A DNA stretch of 60,324 nt, taken from assembly GCA_015056205.1 (NCBI GenBank), contig SVGS01000022.1, positions 1-60,324 of the forward strand, in the 5' to 3' direction. Positions 33,068 to 41,180 of the stretch are shown here, one piece after another (position 1 is the first letter of the stretch; every line of letters starts with the position of its first letter). A program made the position numbers and the translations under genes. Under the pieces are notes generated by a model that was given only the letters and a program-made list of their open reading frames with translations, did not search any database and was not told the DNA's origin. The DNA is from Clostridiales bacterium (GTDB lineage Bacteria > Bacillota > Clostridia > Christensenellales > Aristaeellaceae).

Positions 33068-34981
33068 TTATTTCGCCGCATCGGCGGTTTCCGGCAGGAC
33101 GGTGGGATCAAAATTGAATTCCAGCTCTTCCAGCTCACCCATCGCGGGGGAAATCCAGCCGATTTTTCCGTTGTCCAGGCGAATCTGATACCATCCGTTT
33201 TCGGAGATATCCAGGATTTCGTATACCACCGAGGAAGTGGCGTGGCCGATGCCTTCGGCATAGATGGAGGGGTGTTTCCGGACGTTCGGATTATCGATGG
33301 CGCGCACCTTGAAGCGCTTGATGACGGTGACCGCGTCCGAATCCGGCAGCTTGCTCAGCGTATTGGCGGAGGAACTGGCGAAGGTTTCCATGAACAGGGC
33401 CTTCAGATCCTCGACCTGGGCGGCGTTGTGTTCCTGCAGGGCTTTCAGTTCCTTCACGTCTTCGTTCAGTGTGTCGATCTGCGCGGCCTTTTCGTTTACA
33501 TCGGCCTGCAAAGCGGCGACCTGTCCGGATTTTTCGGTCACTTCCGCGCTGAGGGTTTCAATCTGCCCGGCTTTGGCGGAGACGTCGGTCTGCAGGGTTT
33601 CAATCTGCGCGGTCTTTTCGGTTACATCGGTTTGCAGCGTTTTAATTTGGGCGGTTTTTTCCGCCACATCCGCTTCCAGCGCGCTGATCTGCCCCGCGCT
33701 GGCGGTAGCGTCGGTCTTCATCGTTTCCAGCTGTTCCGTCAAGCCGGTGACCTCGGCGGACAGGGAATCCATCTTCTCGGTTTTCTCCGCAATATCCTGA
33801 TTCAGAACGGCGATCTGGCTGTTTTTCTCCTCTACTTCCGCCTGCAGCGTGGCGATCCGGCCGCCGTGATCCTCCAGATTCTTTGTCAGAAGAGCGATCT
33901 GCCCGTTTTTCTCCGTTACTTCCGCCTGCAGCGTAGTGATCTGGCTGCTGCGCTCTTCCAGATTCTTCGTCAGAAGAGCGATCTGCTCGTCTTTTTCCGC
34001 TGCTTCCCGGGTGAGCGTCTCGATCCGTTCGGCCTGAGCGGCGGCTTCAGCCTGAGCGGCCGTTCCGGCCGGAGCGGTTTCCGTCTGCGCGGTCATTGTC
34101 TGAGGAATGGTCTCCGTCTGCACGCTTGCCGTCTGAGAGGCGGATTCGGTCTGAGGAACGGTCCCGGTCTGGGAAACGGTCTCCGTCTGCACGGCTCCGG
34201 CAGGGGAAGCGGTCCCGGTCTGCGCGGTTTCGGGAAGTCCGCCTTCGGGCAGGGCGGCTTTTTCGCCGGCTTCCGCGAGGAGTGCCTCAATCCGGGCGGT
34301 CAGCTCCTTTACTTCTTTTTGCAGGGCTTCAATCTGTTTGGCTTTGGCTTCATTATCCGCGGTCAGCGAACCGATCCGGGCGGTCTTCTCCGCGGCGTCG
34401 GCGGTCAGCGTCTCGATCTGCTGATCCTTTTCAGCCAGGTTGGCGTTCAGCGTCTCGATCTGCTGCTGTTTATCGGCGGCATCGGCGCTGAGTGTTTCGA
34501 TCTGCTGCTGTTTATCGGCGGCATTGGCGCTGAGTGTTTCGATCTGCTGCTGTTTATCGGCGGCATCGGCGCTGAGCGTCTCGATCTGCTGCTGTTTATC
34601 GGCGGCATCGGCGCTGAGCGTCTCGATCTGCTGCTGTTTATCGGCGGCATCGGCGCTGAGCGTCTCGATCTGCTGCTGTTTGTCGGCGGCATCGGCGCTG
34701 AGCGTCTCGATCCGGCCGCCTTTATCCTCGACGTCCGCGCTCAGGGTTTTAATCTGGTTTTCCTTTTCCGCCACATCCGCCTGCAGGGCCTCAATCTCGC
34801 TGTTTTTTTTCGCCGCTTCGCTGCTCATGGCCGCGATCTGCCCCGCCTGGTCGGCCACTTCGCCGTTCAGCGCGTCGATCTGTTCGCTGCTGCGCTGGTT
34901 ATTGGTAATGTAGAGCGCACAGAAAACAATCACCAATACCGACAGAACGGAGATGATAGCGACGGATAGACTTTTTTTCAT
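33068..34981 (-). CDS. Membrane-anchored long coiled-coil protein with C-terminal SH3b domain
   Basis: 637 residues behind GGAGGGCACTGTC. One membrane anchor (residues about 7-26) leaves nearly all of the protein outside. Residues about 30-235 and 315-530 are heptad repeats, partly exact 14-residue units (KQQQIETLSADAAD). They are interrupted by a Thr/Gln/Glu-rich segment (about 240-310). The last ~90 residues form an SH3b domain (VRAIDNPNVRKHPSIYAEGIG, WYQIRLDNGKIGWISP), a fold that often binds peptidoglycan. It looks like a rigid spacer linking the membrane with the wall. Lower confidence applies to function. Divergent from the WG-repeat gene. Confidence 0.85.
   Translation of the reverse strand: MKKSLSVAIISVLSVLVIVFCALYITNNQRSSEQIDALNGEVADQAGQIAAMSSEAAKKNSEIEALQADVAEKENQIKTLSADVEDKGGRIETLSADAADKQQQIETLSADAADKQQQIETLSADAADKQQQIETLSADAADKQQQIETLSANAADKQQQIETLSADAADKQQQIETLNANLAEKDQQIETLTADAAEKTARIGSLTADNEAKAKQIEALQKEVKELTARIEALLAEAGEKAALPEGGLPETAQTGTASPAGAVQTETVSQTGTVPQTESASQTASVQTETIPQTMTAQTETAPAGTAAQAEAAAQAERIETLTREAAEKDEQIALLTKNLEERSSQITTLQAEVTEKNGQIALLTKNLEDHGGRIATLQAEVEEKNSQIAVLNQDIAEKTEKMDSLSAEVTGLTEQLETMKTDATASAGQISALEADVAEKTAQIKTLQTDVTEKTAQIETLQTDVSAKAGQIETLSAEVTEKSGQVAALQADVNEKAAQIDTLNEDVKELKALQEHNAAQVEDLKALFMETFASSSANTLSKLPDSDAVTVIKRFKVRAIDNPNVRKHPSIYAEGIGHATSSVVYEILDISENGWYQIRLDNGKIGWISPAMGELEELEFNFDPTVLPETADAAK
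34451..34702 (-). repeat. Six 42-bp tandem repeats inside the coiled-coil gene
   Basis: Six units at 34451, 34493, 34535, 34577, 34619 and 34661 differ by only a few bases. Each encodes 14 residues (two heptads). Flanking units (34409-34450 and 34703-34744) keep the period but diverge in sequence. The near identity at the DNA level points to recent duplication, so copy number may vary among strains. Confidence 0.95.
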
Positions 34982-35076
34982 GACAGTGCCCTCCTGCCTG
35001 AATATGCGGTTTGTCGTTTGCCATAATAAAACTATACAGAAAACGGGGATGCCGGCTCCTCCGGCTGAGTACGCTT

Positions 35077-35105
35077 ATTATGACATAAAACCCCCGGAAC
35101 GTCAA
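35077..35105 (-). promoter_or_regulatory. Promoter of the coiled-coil gene
   Basis: On the minus strand, TTGACG (35105-35100), a 17-bp spacer and CATAAT (35082-35077). The ~95-base leader contains a GCCGGCTCCTCCGGC hairpin (35051-35065). Confidence 0.65.
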
Positions 35106-35219
35106 CTTTCAGCGGAAAAAATCCGGCGGACGGAAGCCGGAACCGGGCAGGATTTCAGACCCGCCGGAAAGCGCTTTCGGCGGCGGGGTTCCGCGCCGGG
35201 AAAGGCCTGAAACCGGAAG

Positions 35220-35248
35220 TTGAATTTGCAGGCGTTCCGGGATATAAT
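35220..35248 (+). promoter_or_regulatory. Promoter of the WG-repeat gene and probably of soj-parB
   Basis: TTGAAT (35220-35225), a 17-bp spacer and TATAAT (35243-35248). It excludes the upstream in-frame start and is the only clear promoter before soj. Confidence 0.8.
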
Positions 35249-35306
35249 AAATGGATGTCCGGAGTCTGACGGACGAAGAAAAAAAACAGAAGCGGAGGAC
35301 GGAATC

Positions 35307-36974
35307 ATGAAGAGATGGCTGGTTATGTTGATGGCGCTGTGCCTGTGCTGCTCTCTGGCTCTGGCGGAGCAGACCGTCACGGTCCGGACGGTGGATGCCC
35401 GCGAACTGGATCTGAACAAGGCGGCGAATACGCTGATCCTGCGGGACGCGAACAGCAAGCAGTATCAGGTTGTGGACGCGGAACTGAACGTGCTGAGCGA
35501 GCCGTATGACCGGATTGATATACGGGACGGGCTCTTCAGGATCTATGGGAAGAACGGGAAGAGCGGGCTGCTGGACGGGCAGGGCCGGATGCTGATTCCT
35601 GCCGCTTATGACGATATTGATGTGCTGAGCGACCGCTGGGCTGCCGCCATTACACTGAAGGAAGCAACCTCCGACAATTATGATTATCAGAGCTGGCTTT
35701 CAGACAATAAAACCTTTTATCTGATCGATACGGTGGATATCTATTACCGGGGAAGCAAGATCGCCACACTGAACCGGACGGACTGGGATCAGGGAACAGC
35801 GCTGGGCGATTATCTGTGCGTACGGAACCGCGACAAGAAGTATTCCTTCTATAATAAGGATTTTGTCCGGTCAGAGGCGGCTGCGGATTATTCCCGTGAA
35901 TATGAGGAAGATTACCGCTCCGGCAAGGTGATTCATCTGGGCAGCGGGCAGGAAGCCTTCACGGCGGGCTGCACCCTGACGGCAGACGAAGTCCGGCAGA
36001 GCTGCTGGCTGAAAAACGGCGTGCTGGTGGATCTGCAGGGAAATGTGCTGGCGGATTTTTCTTCCTATTATTCCGCCAATGTGGATGTGGAATCCGGGCT
36101 GATCAAGGTCCGCAGCCAGGCGGCGCTGAACAGCTCCAAAACGCTGTACGGCCTGGCGGATCAGGCCGGAAACCTGCTCGTCCCCTGCCTGTACGAAAAC
36201 CTGGGTTACGATCTGGCAAACGCGCTGAAGCTGGGCTATGTCTACGCGGTGCGGGACGGAAAGAGCGGATTTGTCAGCCTGGCCGACGGTTCGGAAGCCG
36301 GCTTTGAATTTATGGAGAGCGCCGGAAGAGAGCGTTCCGCCTTTATTACCATCGAGGATCCCCGGGAGGGCACGATTCTGGTCAGCGCCGCGGCCGGGGA
36401 GCTGCCCGCGCGGTATCAGGAAGCGGATATTCCCTACAGCTCCGCGGCTCCCTTCGCCACGGTGAAGGAAGCGGACGGCCGGGTCCATGTCATCGATCTG
36501 TACGGGGAAGAGGTGCTGCCGGACAATCCGGAGATCCGGGATACCTATCATGTGGAGTATGCCAATGACGGCAGCCTGATCATCGTTCAGGATACGGCCC
36601 GGGTCTATCATATCTATCAGGTAAGCGGCTCCCGGGCGGAAAAGAAGCCGGCCGCTCCGATCAACGTGACCGGTCCGGAGGGAACCCCTTCGGAAACAAA
36701 AACCGGAGAATCCTGGGTCTGCCCGGACTGCGGGACGGAGAATACCGGCAAGTTCTGCGCGGAGTGCGGAACGGCCAAACCGGAGGTAAAGGAGGAGGAC
36801 GGAACCTGGACCTGTGAAAACGGCCATGCGGGAAATACAGGCAAGTTCTGTTCCGAATGCGGCGCGCCGAAGCCGGCCGCGGAGGACGACGGAACCTGGA
36901 CCTGCGAAAACGGCCACGCGGGGAACACGGGCAAGTTCTGCTCCGAATGCGGAGCGGCAAAACCGCAGAAATGA
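35307..36974 (+). CDS. Exported WG-repeat protein with three C-terminal zinc-ribbon-like repeats
   Basis: 555 residues from ATG 35307 (GGAGG eight bases upstream). Signal peptide about 1-19 (cut near ALA). The body contains WG-type beta repeats: YDRIDIRDGLFRIYGKNGKSGLLDGQGR, YGLADQAGNLLVPCLYE, YVYAVRDGKSGFVSL. The last ~80 residues hold three zinc-ribbon-like units. The first has two CxxC pairs (WVCPDCG..FCAECG). The other two have one Cys, then CENGH, so the second ligand may be His, and FCSECG. Zinc ribbons are rare on exported proteins. It ends 18 bases before soj and appears to be in the same operon. Confidence 0.85.
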   Translation: MKRWLVMLMALCLCCSLALAEQTVTVRTVDARELDLNKAANTLILRDANSKQYQVVDAELNVLSEPYDRIDIRDGLFRIYGKNGKSGLLDGQGRMLIPAAYDDIDVLSDRWAAAITLKEATSDNYDYQSWLSDNKTFYLIDTVDIYYRGSKIATLNRTDWDQGTALGDYLCVRNRDKKYSFYNKDFVRSEAAADYSREYEEDYRSGKVIHLGSGQEAFTAGCTLTADEVRQSCWLKNGVLVDLQGNVLADFSSYYSANVDVESGLIKVRSQAALNSSKTLYGLADQAGNLLVPCLYENLGYDLANALKLGYVYAVRDGKSGFVSLADGSEAGFEFMESAGRERSAFITIEDPREGTILVSAAAGELPARYQEADIPYSSAAPFATVKEADGRVHVIDLYGEEVLPDNPEIRDTYHVEYANDGSLIIVQDTARVYHIYQVSGSRAEKKPAAPINVTGPEGTPSETKTGESWVCPDCGTENTGKFCAECGTAKPEVKEEDGTWTCENGHAGNTGKFCSECGAPKPAAEDDGTWTCENGHAGNTGKFCSECGAAKPQK

Positions 36975-36992
36975 GCAGGACAAGGAGCGGTC

Positions 36993-37760
36993 ATGGCAAG
37001 GATAGTTGCGATTGCGAATCAGAAAGGCGGGGTCGGTAAAACGACCACCGCGGTAAATCTGTCCGCCGCTCTGGCGGAGCTGGGGAAAAAGGTGCTCATG
37101 GTGGATCTGGATCCCCAGGGAAATACGACCAGCGGACTGGGCTGCTCGGTGAATGACCGGAATTCCGTTTATGACGCGATGATGGCCCGGGCCAGGCTGA
37201 AGGACTGCATTCAGAAAACAGGGGTGAAGAAGCTGAAGCTGATCGGTTCGGATATCCGGCTGGCCGGCGCGGAGGTGGAACTGGTCGGCGTTCCGGACCG
37301 GGAGTTTTATCTGAAAAAACTGCTGGGACCCGAGCGGGATGAGTATGACTATATTTTTATTGACTGTCCGCCCAGCCTGAGCCTTCTGACCCTGAACGCC
37401 ATGGCGGCCGCGGATTCGGTGCTGGTGCCCATCCAGTGCGAGTATTACGCGCTGGAGGGGGTTAGCAGCCTGATGAGCACGATCAGCCGGGTGAAAAAAA
37501 CGATCAATCCCCATCTGGAGATCGAGGGGATACTGCTGACGATGCTGGACGGGCGGACCAATCTGGGGCTGCAGGTGGTGGATCAGGTCAAGAAGCATTT
37601 CAAAAAGGATGTTTTTGCGACCAGCATCCCCCGGAATGTCCGCCTGGGCGAGGCGCCCAGCCACGGGGAACCCATTACGGTTTATGATCCGCGAAGCAGC
37701 GGCGCGATCGCCTATCAGGCTCTGGCGAAGGAAGTCGCGGCCCGGAACCGGAAGCGGTAA
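36993..37760 (+). CDS. soj: Chromosome-partitioning ATPase Soj/ParA
   Basis: 255 residues with AAGGAG before the ATG. Deviant Walker A KGGVGKTT at residues 11-18, then VDLDPQGNTT, Walker B IFIDCPPSLS, and the C-terminal SIPRNVRLGEAPSHG. Soj binds DNA as an ATP dimer and works with ParB in chromosome segregation and replication control. The gene follows the WG-repeat gene and precedes parB. The usual Bacillota neighbours (rsmG, mnmG, jag) are not here. I saw no TGTTTCACGTGAAACA-type parS site in the window. Confidence 0.95.
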   Translation: MARIVAIANQKGGVGKTTTAVNLSAALAELGKKVLMVDLDPQGNTTSGLGCSVNDRNSVYDAMMARARLKDCIQKTGVKKLKLIGSDIRLAGAEVELVGVPDREFYLKKLLGPERDEYDYIFIDCPPSLSLLTLNAMAAADSVLVPIQCEYYALEGVSSLMSTISRVKKTINPHLEIEGILLTMLDGRTNLGLQVVDQVKKHFKKDVFATSIPRNVRLGEAPSHGEPITVYDPRSSGAIAYQALAKEVAARNRKR

Positions 37761-37814
37761 GAGACAGCCTTTTGCGGCGATCATCGCGGGGGCGGGGAAG
37801 GAAGACAGGAAGGT

Positions 37815-38678
37815 ATGGCGAAAAAGGCGCACGGACTGGGAAGGGGACTGGATTCCCTGTTCGGGATGACGGAAGAGGAAGATACGCTTCGCATCCGGGA
37901 AATCGATATCGGAGAACTGGACCCGAATCCGGATCAGCCCCGGAAGCATTTTGACAAGGAAAGCATCGCGCAGCTGGCGGACAGCATCCGGGAGCAGGGA
38001 ATCCTGCAGCCCCTGCTGGTTGTGGCCTCCGACCGCGGCCGTTACCGGATCGTGGCGGGTGAGCGGCGCTTCCGCGCGGCAAGGCTGGCGGGACTGGAAA
38101 CGATTCCCTGCATCGTGAAGGATCTGGACGTGATCCAGGAGATGGAGATCGCGCTGATTGAAAATCTGCAGCGGGAAGATCTGAATCCGATGGATGCGGC
38201 CATGGGCATTCAGGCGCTGATGAATCAGTGCGGATATACCCAGGAGAAGGTCGCGGAGCGTCTGGGAAAGAGCCGGGCAGCCGTAGCGAATCTGGTGCGG
38301 CTGCTCTCCCTGCCGGATGAGGTGACGGATCTGGTTCGGGAAGGCCGGCTGACGGCCGGCCATGCCCGGGCGATCGCCGGCCTGAACGACAGCGGGGAAC
38401 AGGTGGAAATCGCCCGGAAGTCGGTGGCGGAAAACCTGAATGTCCGGGAAGTGGAGAAGATTACAGCGGACCGGAAGGCGAAAAAGAAGGAACAGAAGCG
38501 GAAGACGGTTCCCGGACTGCCGGCGGAACTGGCGGAGCTGCAGGAGACTGTGCTCCGGAAGACGGGAATGAAATGCACGCTGACGGGAACGGCGAACAAG
38601 GGACGGATTTTACTGGAATACGGCAGCCGGGAAGACCTGGAACGGCTGAATGACCTGCTGGAGCGGGCGGAAGAATAA
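37815..38678 (+). CDS. parB: Chromosome-partitioning protein ParB/Spo0J
   Basis: 287 residues; GGAAGG precedes the ATG. N-terminal KAHGLGRGLDSLFG for Soj stimulation, then the CTP-binding ParB/Srx domain (ENLQREDLNPMDAA and GERRFRAARLAG), a helix-turn-helix that reads parS (YTQEKVAERLGKSRAAVANLVRLLSLPDEV), and a C-terminal dimerisation helix (LERLNDLLER). The stop overlaps the start area of the sugar transferase gene, so the partition genes are cotranscribed with surface-glycan genes. Confidence 0.95.
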   Translation: MAKKAHGLGRGLDSLFGMTEEEDTLRIREIDIGELDPNPDQPRKHFDKESIAQLADSIREQGILQPLLVVASDRGRYRIVAGERRFRAARLAGLETIPCIVKDLDVIQEMEIALIENLQREDLNPMDAAMGIQALMNQCGYTQEKVAERLGKSRAAVANLVRLLSLPDEVTDLVREGRLTAGHARAIAGLNDSGEQVEIARKSVAENLNVREVEKITADRKAKKKEQKRKTVPGLPAELAELQETVLRKTGMKCTLTGTANKGRILLEYGSREDLERLNDLLERAEE

Positions 38679-38692
38679 TGGGGAGCGCAGGA

Positions 38693-39382
38693 ATGAGCAA
38701 GGACGGACTGCCTGAAATGCCTTACTGGGACGGCCCTCTCAGCCATCCCTTTTACAGCAAAGTCATCAAGCGGATTCTGGATTTTCTGCTGGCGCTGATT
38801 CTGCTGATTCCCGGCCTGATTCTGATGCTTCCGCTGGCCCTGTGGGTGCGGCTGGATTCTCCCGGACCGGTGATCTACAAGGCGGTTCGCGGCGGATATC
38901 ATAATCAGCCCTTCCGGATTTATAAATTCCGGAGCATGGTGGTGGATGCGGACAAAACCGGCGGATGCACCGCGAAGAACGACAGCCGGGTAACCCGGGC
39001 GGGGCGGATCATGCGGCGGCTGAAGCTGGATGAACTGCCTCAGCTGTTTAATATCCTGAAGGGGGATATGAGCTTTGTGGGCCCCCGGCCGGAGCTGCTC
39101 CTGTATACGACGCAGTATACGAAGGAACAGGAATGCATCATGTGGGTCCGCCCGGGAATCACTGACCGGAGCAGCATTGTGTATATCTCACAGGATGAGA
39201 TCGTCGGGGAAGAGGATCCGGTAGCCAACTTCGAAAAGCTGATTCTGCCGGAGAAAAACCGCCTGCGGGTGGAATATGCCCGGAACCAGAGCTTCCCGCT
39301 GGACGCGGGGCTTTTCTGGGAAACCATCCGGGGCGTATTCGGCAAGGCCGGGGACATGGCGAAGGAGAAGAAGAGAGCTTGA
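38693..39382 (+). CDS. Undecaprenyl-phosphate sugar-1-phosphate transferase
   Basis: 229 residues from ATG 38693 (GGGAG upstream; ATG 38678 overlaps the parB stop). It has one strong membrane segment (ILDFLLALILLIPGLILMLPLAL) and the bacterial sugar transferase core: IYKFRSMVVDAD, LDELPQLFNILKGDMSFVGPRPE and RPGITDRSS. It transfers a sugar-1-phosphate from a nucleotide sugar to the lipid carrier, starting a capsule, teichoic-type or glycoprotein glycan. The sugar cannot be told from the sequence. Immediately followed by split transketolase and LicD genes. Confidence 0.92.
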   Translation: MSKDGLPEMPYWDGPLSHPFYSKVIKRILDFLLALILLIPGLILMLPLALWVRLDSPGPVIYKAVRGGYHNQPFRIYKFRSMVVDADKTGGCTAKNDSRVTRAGRIMRRLKLDELPQLFNILKGDMSFVGPRPELLLYTTQYTKEQECIMWVRPGITDRSSIVYISQDEIVGEEDPVANFEKLILPEKNRLRVEYARNQSFPLDAGLFWETIRGVFGKAGDMAKEKKRA

Positions 39383-39384
39383 GC

Positions 39385-40260
39385 ATGGAAAACTATGAGG
39401 CGCTGGTGCACCGGGCCTTTGGAGGTCAGCGGCCGGACGTCCGGGATCCGAAGGTGCTGGCCTGGCTGATCCGGCGAAACGGGCTGGAAATGACCCATCT
39501 CAGCCGGGGAAGCCATATCGGCAGCGTGTTCAGCGCGGCGGAGATCATCGCCGTGCTGTATGCCCGGGTGCTGCATGTGGATCCCCGGAATCCGAAGATG
39601 CCGGACCGGGACCGGCTGATTCTCAGCAAGGGCCATGCGGGCAGCGCGGTTTATGCCGCGCTGGCGGAGACGGGATTCTTTCCCGTGGAGCGTCTGAAAA
39701 CGCATTACGCGGACGGATCAACGCTCAGCGGCCATGTGAGCCACAAGGGGGTGCCGGGGGTGGAGGTATCCACCGGCAGCCTGGGACACGGACTGGGCAT
39801 CGGGGTCGGTATGGCGCTGGGCTCCCGGATGGACGGCGCCTCCTGGAGAACCTATGTGGTGATGGGAGACGGGGAGTGCGATGAAGGCGCGGTCTGGGAG
39901 GCCGCGCTGCAGGCGGCTCAGTACGGCCTGGACCGGTTGATTGCCGTGGTGGATTATAATCATATGCAGAGCCTGACCACCGTGGAGGAGACCCTGCGGC
40001 TGGAACCCTTTGAAGCGAAATGGCGGGACTTCGGATGGAATGTCCGGAGCGTGAACGGCCATGATCCGGAAGCGCTGGAACAGGCCTTTGTTCAGGCGAA
40101 GGAAGCCGCCGGCAGCGGAAAGCCGAACATGATTCTGGCTCATACCGTCAAAGGGAAGGGCGTTTCTTTCATGGAAAACAATATTCTCTGGCACTACCGG
40201 ACGCCTCAGGGAGAGGAATATGAGGCGGCGCTGAAGGAACTGGAGGCAGAGCGGCCGTGA
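39385..40260 (+). CDS. Transketolase N-terminal subunit
   Basis: 291 residues from ATG 39385, 2 bases after the preceding stop; TTG 39379 is an alternative. It holds the thiamine diphosphate domain: SRGSHIGSVFSAAEI, LSKGHAGSAVYAAL, GSLGHGLGIGVGMAL and the GDGE...N motif GDGECDEGAVWEAALQAAQYGL ending VVDYNHM. Such half-proteins pair with the separately encoded C-terminal half, the next gene, with which it overlaps by four bases (GTGA). Split transketolases often make special sugars for surface polymers rather than serving the main pentose pathway; the location among glycan genes fits that. Confidence 0.92.
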   Translation: MENYEALVHRAFGGQRPDVRDPKVLAWLIRRNGLEMTHLSRGSHIGSVFSAAEIIAVLYARVLHVDPRNPKMPDRDRLILSKGHAGSAVYAALAETGFFPVERLKTHYADGSTLSGHVSHKGVPGVEVSTGSLGHGLGIGVGMALGSRMDGASWRTYVVMGDGECDEGAVWEAALQAAQYGLDRLIAVVDYNHMQSLTTVEETLRLEPFEAKWRDFGWNVRSVNGHDPEALEQAFVQAKEAAGSGKPNMILAHTVKGKGVSFMENNILWHYRTPQGEEYEAALKELEAERP

Positions 40261-41180
40261 GAGACGCGTTTGTAAGAGTGCTGCTGGAGAGTATGGCGGC
40301 CAATGAGCGGATTGTGCTGATTACCGGCGATCTGGGCTTCGGCGTCCTGCGCCCGGTCTGGGAGCGGTTTCCGAAACAGATTCTGAACGCGGGCATCGCG
40401 GAGCAGAGCATGGTCAGCATGGCTGCGGGGCTGGCGGCGACCGGCCGGACGGTGCTGGTCTATTCCATCGGCAATTTTCCCACCCTTCGTCCGCTCGAAC
40501 AGATCCGGAACGACTGCGCGTATCACGGAGCGGACGTAAAGATCGTCTGCGTGGGCGGAGGGTTTGTATACGGCAGCCTCGGAATGAGCCATCATGCCAC
40601 GGAGGATCAGTCCATTCTGCGGGCCCTGCCGGGAGTCACCTGCTTTGCGCCGGGGGATCCGGCGGAAGCGGAGTGGGCTGTCCGGGAGGCGCTGCGAACT
40701 CCGGGAACCTGCTATCTGCGGCTGGGACGGGCCAACGAGCCGAAGGTGCACGCTTCGGCGCTGCCGGATGTCCGGGGTCCTCTGAGCCTGACGCTTCGGA
40801 CAGGCGGGGATCTGGCGATTCTGTCTTCCGGCGGGATTCTGACCCAGGCGGTGGAGGCCGCCCGCCTGCTGGCGGAAAGAGGCATCAGCGCGGAGGTTGT
40901 CAGTTTTCCCAGCCTGAAGCCCCTGGATGAGGCAAAGGTGAAAGAGCTGCTGTGCCGATTCAGAAGGATGGTGACGGTCGAGGAGAATACCGTTGTCGGC
41001 GGATTCGGCAGCGCGGTCTGTGAGATTGCGGCGGAAGCCGGTACGGGATGCCGGGTCCGGCGGATCGGACTGGAGGATACCTATTCCACGGTGGTGGGCA
41101 GCCAGCAGTACCTCAGACAGGTATACGGAATCGACGGGCCGGCGATTGCCGGCAGGGCGGAGGCGTTTCTGCATGAGTAA
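40257..41180 (+). CDS. Transketolase C-terminal subunit
   Basis: 307 residues from GTG 40257 overlapping the previous stop. It contains the pyrimidine-binding domain (RIVLITGDLGFGVL, NAGIAEQSMVSMAAGLAATG with the conserved Glu, GMSHHATEDQ) and the C-terminal transketolase domain (LAILSSGGILTQAVEAARLL). It also looks like the beta part of 1-deoxyxylulose-5-phosphate synthase, but the N-terminal partner is transketolase-like. It overlaps the LicD gene by eight bases. Confidence 0.92.
   Translation: MRDAFVRVLLESMAANERIVLITGDLGFGVLRPVWERFPKQILNAGIAEQSMVSMAAGLAATGRTVLVYSIGNFPTLRPLEQIRNDCAYHGADVKIVCVGGGFVYGSLGMSHHATEDQSILRALPGVTCFAPGDPAEAEWAVREALRTPGTCYLRLGRANEPKVHASALPDVRGPLSLTLRTGGDLAILSSGGILTQAVEAARLLAERGISAEVVSFPSLKPLDEAKVKELLCRFRRMVTVEENTVVGGFGSAVCEIAAEAGTGCRVRRIGLEDTYSTVVGSQQYLRQVYGIDGPAIAGRAEAFLHE

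Noticed and set aside
34451..34702. Direct repeats that might suggest a CRISPR array
   Set aside because: The 42-bp units are contiguous without unique spacers and keep a reading frame of two heptads.
33005..34969. 654-residue Gly/Phe/Leu-rich frame opposite the coiled-coil gene
   Set aside because: Its repeats (for example LLLFIGGIGAE) are only the complement of the 42-bp units coding for the heptads. No signal or ribosome binding site.
36700..36974. Separate zinc-ribbon protein gene downstream of the WG gene
   Set aside because: The ribbons are in frame with the WG-repeat protein and no internal start with a ribosome binding site was seen.
35871..38363. 830-residue open frame antisense to WG-repeat, soj and parB genes
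   Set aside because: It is complementary to three well-supported genes, has no ribosome binding site and its product is His/Arg/Gln-rich without domains, the usual shadow in GC-rich DNA.
40993..41172. 60-residue N-terminal extension of LicD
   Set aside because: It is the out-of-frame translation of the transketolase C-terminal gene; LicD homology begins after ATG 41173.
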